A stretch of DNA of 64,000 bases, from the NCBI GenBank assembly GCA_029721435.1, contig CM056576.1, positions 63,445,876-63,509,875 of the forward strand, in the 5' to 3' direction. This DNA comes from Gymnothorax reevesii. Taxonomy: Eukaryota; Chordata; Actinopteri; Anguilliformes; Muraenidae. Below the pieces are notes generated by a model that was given only the letters and a program-made list of their open reading frames with translations, had not been told where the DNA came from and made no database searches. The position numbers and the translations under genes were made by a program. This document shows positions 57,813-64,000 of the stretch, piece after piece. Every line of letters starts with the position of its first letter. Within the stretch, counting starts at the first letter, position 1.

Positions 57813-58284
57813 GTGAGTGAATTTATGAGCTTGTTGCTCAGGTCTTTGAATTGTGAGATGCATGAAATCAAACTGCAGATCTCCATATTCATCAATAATA
57901 TTTTTATTTTTGCCACAGTCATTGTGTTACATGACAAATTTCAGTGTGGGTAGTCGTTGGTGGCAAAGTAACATAGACCCCAATCCAAGAACTGTCTCTC
58001 ATCCTGGGCGCAATACATTTGCTAGTGTTGAGTCTACCTATTGACCTACCTGCTACAAGTGGCACCTGAACAGTTATGATTCATTTGGTGAATATGGGGC
58101 TCACCCATGCACCACAGTGCAGTGTCTTAACTAAATATGACACTCAGCAGTACGGGTGAACCTCTAGGACATGGATGGAGTTACGGAATACCCTAGTCCC
58201 TGATTTAAGTTCATATCAATCGTATGAATGTGGGGTCAAAATAAAGCCATGTTAAGGTTTTTATCATCTTCCACCACCAAGTGG
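57813..58284. other. intron after third exon, nothing recognised
   Basis: Non-coding sequence after the donor; no repeat partner recognised. Confidence 0.45.
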
Positions 58285-58420
58285 AGCAGAGGATTTAGTA
58301 ATGGAGCTTGTCTGTTAATCTTCCTGTCTTGTCCTCCATCCAGATAAGTAGGAACAAGTTTTTTTTTTCAGAAACTATCTAGATGGATGAAATTTTGTGA
58401 GAGTGCGTTTCTTGTCATTA
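58285..58420. repeat. hairpin-headed-type repeat, weak copy
   Basis: The phrase ccaccaccaagtggagcaga, then a gtctgt/cctgtcttgtcctcc run and aaactatctagatggatgaa, follows the layout of the other hairpin-headed repeats. Much decayed. Confidence 0.35.
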
Positions 58421-58815
58421 CCTTGATTGGGTCAAATAACAGGATTTCATCTGGAGGGATATTGATGACAATGTCTTCTTGTTTTTATGTTATTCTGCTG
58501 AGATCTAAATGCTTAATTTCCTTGTGACTTCACTGATAGTTTCTTGCTTAGATGCAGAAAGAATTGCATGCAAATGAAAAAATATATGTATTATTTCATG
58601 TGTGTACTTAACCCAAAGGTAGTGTGTACGCAACACAAAAAATAGATATCGCCCGCTTCATGAGGTCTTACAAATTAAACAACTGATTGGGTCAGATATT
58701 TGTTCATTTAGTTGGGGGTACTGCTTGGGAAATTTTGGGGGTCTGAAGCTGCCCGGTTGTTAACCCATTGGAGGAATGCTATGAGGGTGGCTTTTAGTGT
58801 AGTTGCTCAGCACTT
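58421..58815. other. intron, nothing recognised
   Basis: Non-coding sequence with no features recognised. Confidence 0.4.
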
Positions 58816-58915
58816 TTTTTATGTCCCCGGAATTGAAGATTTGGGGGCAAATTGATTTGCACTTGTCTGGCTGTCTGTCTGTCTGCAGCCAAAAAAAAAA
58901 AACTTCAACTTGCAA
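58816..58915. repeat. hairpin-headed-type repeat, short copy
   Basis: The sequence atgtccccggaattgaagat followed by ttgggggcaaat forms a weak cccc/gggg hairpin. It is followed by tggctgtctgtctgtctgca and an A run. The order matches the other hairpin-headed repeats. Confidence 0.45.
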
Positions 58916-59668
58916 TACTGACCTGCTGCCGGGGACATCCGTGTTCCAGGAACACAGCTTGTTATTGTTACTTTTGAAGTATTGCGATTCCAGCCCCTGT
59001 TTATCCACAATAAGAATAATGCTGGTGTTGGGCCCTTCAACAAGGCCCTTAATGCCAAAATACTTCAGGGGGACCCTGGCATAACAAACCATCAGTTACC
59101 TTGGCTAAATATGATCAAATGTAAAAAATTAGCAATATAAGGAATTCAGTTTCAGTGAATTTTTCGACTACTCTGTTTGTCTTTATTTCCATTATATATT
59201 TTTGGTTGCCTGTCAAGCAGTAACTTAACGAAATAAGAAGCATGAATATTTATCAGTTTTGTTGCCTGCAGGCCGATCAGGCTTAGATGACTAGAAACAC
59301 AAAATGCTATGTAAAGAAAAGTTGCTTCCGATGACTGTATTCCAATGACCACATGTCATGTTTTGTCCAGAGGTGAAATTTTGGATGAGCATTTTGAAGA
59401 CATGCTAGTACACATAACGGACTCCAGCATTAATTTTGATTCTCGTTGCTAAAATACTGTAAACGCATTACAGCGATAAATGCAAATATGAGAAATACTG
59501 TCCTTTTTTTATATTTCAATGGAACCAACCAAAATTATTTATTAATTTGAATAAAAATCAATTTACCTCAAATCGAGGTTTTACTACTAATTACACCACT
59601 TAAGATTATTAGTAAAAACAAACAAAAAATGATTTGATTGCATCCCATAAATTGGATTTTTTTATTGT
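58916..59668. other. intron, nothing recognised
   Basis: Non-coding. Overlapping frames on both strands at 58760-59092 are not related to any recognised protein. Confidence 0.4.
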
Positions 59669-59790
59669 CCCCTGCCACAAAGTGGATGGGGATATAGGGA
59701 TGAGCGTTGTCCTTCCGAATCCGCGTCCGTCTTCCATGCTTCTTTTCCAGGCCAGAACTCCTAAAACGTTCAATGTTTCACAGCAAAATT
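59669..59790. repeat. hairpin-headed repeat copy
   Basis: The hairpin tgtcccctgccacaaagtgg followed by atggggatatagg is followed by ccgaatccgcgtccgtcttc. It matches the head of the repeat at 61618. Confidence 0.6.
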
Positions 59791-60036
59791 TAAAGAGGAA
59801 CTAAAACATACCTGACTTTTTTGAGGTTTTGGTAGGTTTAGGGACTTTATATTACTATTTCCCCAAATACACATGTAACCAAGCTCAGTCATCCTATTTT
59901 TCTTGAAAAAAAGATGATAAAAAACCGGTCCAGCTGCAATGCGATTTCCCTGATTATCGAAAAAGCTAATCGCATATTTATTTATGTATGTGACGTCGTT
60001 CTTAGTCTTGTTGCATCTCTCGGATTGATGGGGCTA
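59791..60036. other. intron, possible old repeat
   Basis: The phrase aaagaggaactaaaacatac and then ttttggtaggtttagggac looks like dispersed fish repeat sequence, but no second copy lies in the window. Confidence 0.35.
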
Positions 60037-61214
60037 TACAACCCCAATTCTGAAATAGTTGGGACAAAGCGTAAATTGTGAATAAAATCAAAACGCAATG
60101 ACTATCAAATCACACCAGCTCGTATTTTATTCACACTAGGACAGAGATAACACAGCAAATGTTGAAACTGAGAAATTTTACAGTTTTATACACAAAATGA
60201 GCTCATTTCAAATTTGATGGCTGCCACAGGTCTCAAAAAAGTTGGGACAGGGGCCTGTTTTCGATGATGTAGCATCCCCTCTTCTTTTTAACACAGAGTG
60301 GAGGCGTCTGGGCATTGAGGAGACAAGTTTCTTGAGTTTAGCCATTGGAATTTCATCCCACACTTGTTTAATACAGATTTCCAGCTGCTGGAGAGTTTTG
60401 GGTCTCCTTTGATGGACTTTTCATTAAATTATGTGCCAAATGTTCTCAATCGGTGAAAGATCAGGACTGCAGGCAGGCCAGTTCAGCACACAGACTCTTC
60501 TACTACAAAGCAATGCTGTTGTAATAGCTGCAGTATGTGGTTTTGCATTGTCCTGCTGAAATACTCAAGGCCTTCCCTGGAGTAGATGTCGTCTGGAGAG
60601 GAGCATATGTTGCTTTAAAACCTTTATATACCTTTCAGCATTTATCATGGTGCTTTTTAAAACATGCAAGTGTCCCACACTAATGCATCCCCATACCATC
60701 AGGGATGCTGGCTTTTGAACTGAACGCTGATAACAAAAGGGTTAGTCCTTCTCCTCATTAGCCCAAAGGACACAACGCCCATGATTTCCGACAAGAATGT
60801 CAAATCTGGACTCTGACCACGGGACACTTTGCCACTTTGCTACAGTCCCTTTTTAAATGAGCTTTGGTCCTCACAACACAGTGGCACTTCTGGATCATGC
60901 TCAACAATGGCTTCCTTTTTGCACGATCGAGTTTTAGGTGGGATCTGTGGGTAGCACAGCGGACTTTGTTTACAGACAGTGGTTTCTTGAAGTATTCCTG
61001 GGCCCATTTAGTAATATCAAAGGCAGAATCATGCCGGTGAGTGATGCAGTGGCGTCTGAGGGCCCAAAGATCACAGGCATCCAGTAAAGGTCTTCAGACT
61101 TGACCCTTACGCTCAGAGATTTTTTCTGTTTCTCTGAATATTTTGATGATGATGTGCACTGTCCATGATGAGACCTTCAAAGCCTTTGCAACTTGACGTT
61201 GAGGAACATTGTTT
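60037..61214 (-). pseudogene. Tc1-like element, family X, truncated, minus strand
   Basis: The left terminal repeat tacaaccccaattctgaaat is present. The C-terminal to N-terminal transposase relic follows on the minus strand with many stops. Blocks equivalent to KRxRPKTLQQL (near 60390), QQDNAKPH (near 60550) and WAKAH...SDES (near 60840) can be aligned to the copy at 39.8-40.8 kb. It ends abruptly at about 61214 inside the first helix-turn-helix, where a LINE 3' fragment starts. The other terminal repeat is missing. Confidence 0.85.
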
Positions 61215-61617
61215 TTAGCTGATCGGCCCTATGGGTGCCTGCCCACTCCCATCTTTGGAGCAGATTTCCAGCACACACTTCCTTAGCAGAGCCACAGCCA
61301 TCACCAGACACTGTAACCACCCTGGCCACCACCTGTTCACCCTTCTGCGCTCTGGAAAGCACTACTGGTCACACAAATCACGGACAAACAGACTTATAAG
61401 CAGTTTTTTTCCCCACAGCCACACGCACCCTTAATGGATAATAACTCAGACTATAACACACTCATCTTTGGCAATCTGCACATTCGTGTGAAGGGCTGCT
61501 GCAATATTTGGATGTTTTTTTGATGCAATATTTGAGGCATTTTGTATGTTTGTAACCATCCCTTCCTCATGGTAATAGCAATTTAACCACTGGATTGTCT
61601 ATTGCATGCTGGTGTTT
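61215..61617 (+). pseudogene. LINE 3' end fragment
   Basis: The frame at 61231-61434 encodes CPLPSLEQISSTHFLSRATA, ITRHCNHPGHHLFTLLRSGK and HYWSHKSRTNRLISSFFPHS. This is the C-terminal tail after the reverse transcriptase in CR1/L2/Rex-type LINEs (pattern HPxHxLFxLLxSGxxY...R...R...SFFP). It is followed by about 180 bp of presumed 3' untranslated region. The 5' part is missing. Confidence 0.75.
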
Positions 61618-61830
61618 TTATCCCCCGCCAACACGAAGTGGGAGGGGGATATAGGTTTGACCTCCGTGTGTCTGTCTGTGCATCCGTCCGTTCGTCCGAG
61701 ATAAAGCGGACAGAAACTACTACAGATACAGTAACCAAATTTGGTGTGTAGCTTCAGACCATAAAGGCCTTGATGGAGTTCGAAAATAAGAAGCACACAA
61801 TTGGCGGGGGATGTTGTAGACCATGTCAAC
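61618..61830. repeat. hairpin-headed repeat copy
   Basis: The head tttatcccccgccaacacga pairs with the following gtgggagggggatatagg. Then come tgtctgtctgtgcatccgtc and cgttcgtccgag, and a tail with aaactactacagatacagta. It closes with ggcgggggatgttgtagac, a second inverse of the head. Confidence 0.7.
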
Positions 61831-63083
61831 TTGTTTTTGTTATGCACCTTACCTGAGGAGCACTCGTAAGTTTTGTTGTATTTTTGTGTTACAATAACAT
61901 TAAAGGCAATCTTGATCTTAACTTGCTTTGAGAAAGCTAACGCAATGTCATTTACAAGTATCAAAACCTTGTACTTCTTGTACTGCTTTGAATGCATGGT
62001 CAATATGTTCACGATATTGTTTCCCCCCCTTAAATACATACTTTTTAAGGCCATTCAAAAAAATATAAATAAAATTATATATATATGGGTGGCTACAATT
62101 ATTGATGCTCTGAGCCCTGAGGGGGATGAAAATGACAAACTCAGTATTACTCTTAACACTTCATTTTTATTGATAGCCCTATATCTGGGCTTTCTGGAAT
62201 GGTTCATTCAAGTCATCAACTCCCAACGGGTCAGTTTTTATTGCACGCGCCGAAAAACATTCCAAAACGCATGAAACGCGAGTGATGAAATTAAATGCAA
62301 CATTTTAAGTACAATTAATAATTGTCATATCTACACCTAATGTTGTTTACATCTACTACAATATGTTACTTTAAGTGTACCAAAAATCAAAAACCAGGGT
62401 TGAAAACTTATCGAATTATGCCCCATCGAATGTATAGCGCAAAAGGTAAAAGTTGGAAAAAATTGACTCAAATTCTTAACTTTACCCTCATTTCCTCAAA
62501 ACTGATCAGATACTCTTCAAAATTACCTTACTTTGCCTGCAGTGTGTCTATTATACAAAACAGTTACCCTTTGCCATCCATAAATTACTTAAACAGCTCA
62601 GTCAGGCCCTGCATTGACCCTCGGAAAATCTCTCGTTCGTCACTCGTGTTTCACCCCAGACAACATATTCTAAAGTCCACCTCAGCACCACAATACATCT
62701 TTGGATTGTATCCATATCACTCCTACAAACACAAAACATATTCTACTAATAAAGGCATAAATATACATATCTGGCCCATCTAGGGTTTCTACCATGCCTT
62801 TGAAAAAAAAGTTTATCTCTTTTTCACGACATCAGCGACTCCGCTCGGGCCAGTTGTTAATGTTAACAAGTTTGGTCAGTTTTCATTTAGAACAGGCTTT
62901 TCTTTACTCAGTGGTTGGAAGCAATGCATTCGTTTAGGGGTTGTTTAAATGACATAAGATCATTTGAAATGTCTTATGCAATTCCAATTCCTCCAACCCC
63001 TCCATGCTCAAGGACTTCAATTCTGCGCAAGAATGTCTTACAAATGCGTTGATTGAATAATCGCTGACTACAACAGAGGAACA
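61831..63083. other. intron, nothing recognised
   Basis: Two longer open frames lie here (61873-62274, 133 codons, and 62322-62783, 153 codons), but their composition is AT-driven and no domain or splice context supports them. A ta microsatellite (tatatatatat) lies near 62076. Confidence 0.45.
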
Positions 63084-63334
63084 TAAATATGCCACTTACT
63101 CACAAAGAATGCGTGAGAGTTGACAGGTATACATTATAAATGAAAACTGGCCACACCTGATAATGATGAGAGTTTTCGGAGATTCTGTAATGGAAATATA
63201 AATGACTGATTGAAAACAGGTCGTGACCAATCATTCTTTTTGAGGGTTTTTTTTAGCCTCCCCTGTTGGCAGTTCACGAGCCGCGACTGATAGTGACCAA
63301 ATATTCGAGCTGCGACGATTCATAAATCGCGATT
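63084..63334. mobile_element. fragment related to the interior of element E
   Basis: The stretch from gcgtgagagttgacaggtat through gatgagagttttcggagatt to tttagcctcccctgttggca is collinear with 13283-13590 of element E. Element E has about 100 bp extra in the middle (about 13398-13500). Confidence 0.55.
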
Positions 63335-64000
63335 ATTTTAAGTGCAATAAAAGTAACTGCCATGACAAGGCATACCTTTTCTATGACACATACCTAATGC
63401 GGTCATTTGAAATGCTTCCGGGAAGAAAACTGTGATGTGAAGTCTGCTATTTACCCGCGAGGTTGGACAGCCTCCATCGCCTTGGCAAAGTTATCTTACC
63501 TAACATCAATTCCCATGTACTTTGCCTGACTTGCAATCAAGCCATTTATTCATATAATGATAAAGAAGAGATTATGAGAAGCAGACAGACCTAACCAGGC
63601 TGCCATGTTCGATAATAATCTGAATAAATGACCCCTGAATTCCACCTCATGTAGAATTTTTCCGAATCATTAAAAAGATTTCTTAAAAATAAAATAATTT
63701 TGTCATGGTCCTGGTTTTTAAGCGTTTCAAAACATACTACGTGAAGTGGAAAACATTTAGTGAAGCATATCGAACACGAGAGTGAAAGAAATTATTTTTG
63801 CATTGCACATAATGGATACATTCAGTGAAGACTTTGCAAACACGTTCAGGGCTCAGGCAAATGCATATTTGTAGCATTTTTTTATTTGATCATAGATTAA
63901 TTTGAAAAAAGTAATTCATAGCTTTTGATTTTGATTACTTTTGAGAAACTAAATAGCCTACTGTGAAGGAGGAAAGCACTGTATTTAAGCATAGCGTATC
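63335..64000 (+). mobile_element. hAT-like repeat L, second copy, running off the window
   Basis: Matches the reverse complement of 47800-48510: aagtgcaataaaagtaactg, gaggttggacagcctccatc, ttgcaatcaagccatttatt, and a later gaaactaaatagcctactgt. It continues beyond the window end. The tandem unit seen in the first copy is also duplicated here. Confidence 0.6.

Noticed and set aside
61599..62274. Overlapping 133- and 151-codon frames on opposite strands
   Set aside because: They overlap each other and a hairpin repeat; neither has a family resemblance.
62322..62783. 153-codon plus-strand open frame
   Set aside because: No recognisable domain, AT-driven composition and no splice or promoter context. 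It also cannot supply the next efr3b exon.
57813..64000. Search for the next efr3b exon
   Set aside because: No stretch with acceptor, donor and EFR3-like coding was recognised; it is probably beyond the window.

Overview
The window is a piece of a vertebrate nuclear genome, almost certainly a ray-finned fish. It is AT-rich and intron-dominated. It carries the mix usual in teleosts: several Tc1-like transposon families, many short inverted-repeat (MITE-like) elements, L2/CR1-type LINE fragments and a solo LTR. There are no operons, tRNA or rRNA genes, CRISPR arrays or other prokaryotic features.

Only one host gene is visible. Three plus-strand exons (9727-9854, 15455-15605, 57691-57812) join in a continuous frame to give about 133 residues of the N-terminal armadillo/HEAT-like region of an EFR3 protein. 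The wording is closest to the EFR3B paralogue (efr3b). EFR3 anchors the PI4KA-TTC7-FAM126 lipid kinase complex at the plasma membrane. The first exon(s), with the start codon and palmitoylated cysteines, lie upstream of the window. The next exon lies downstream, or was not recognised.

The rest is intron, largely built from mobile elements. The upstream intron (1-9726) holds a ~1.1 kb dispersed repeat, a fold-back element carrying a solo LTR, two inverted-repeat elements and a SINE candidate. The first complete intron (9855-15454) holds a three-level nest of inverted-repeat elements starting 36 bp after the splice donor, then a 36-bp minisatellite and a hairpin-headed repeat ending about 50 bp before the next exon. 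The ~42 kb second intron (15606-57690) holds at least eight Tc1-like copies or fragments in five or more families, a LINE reverse-transcriptase fragment, a piggyBac-like MITE with a TTAA target duplication, and three nests: LINE in Tc1 then Tc1 in LINE at 29-32.6 kb; three to four levels at 43.7-46.6 kb; four levels at 49.4-54.4 kb. The last intron (57813 onward) holds another Tc1-like copy cut by a LINE 3' end, and more hairpin-headed repeats.

All transposase and reverse-transcriptase genes seen are broken by stops, frameshifts or deletions. I found no convincing new enzymatic or regulatory system. The most interesting material is the layered insertion history, readable from target-site duplications and empty-site comparisons inside the window, and a group of non-autonomous elements with 6-bp target duplications whose superfamily is not obvious.
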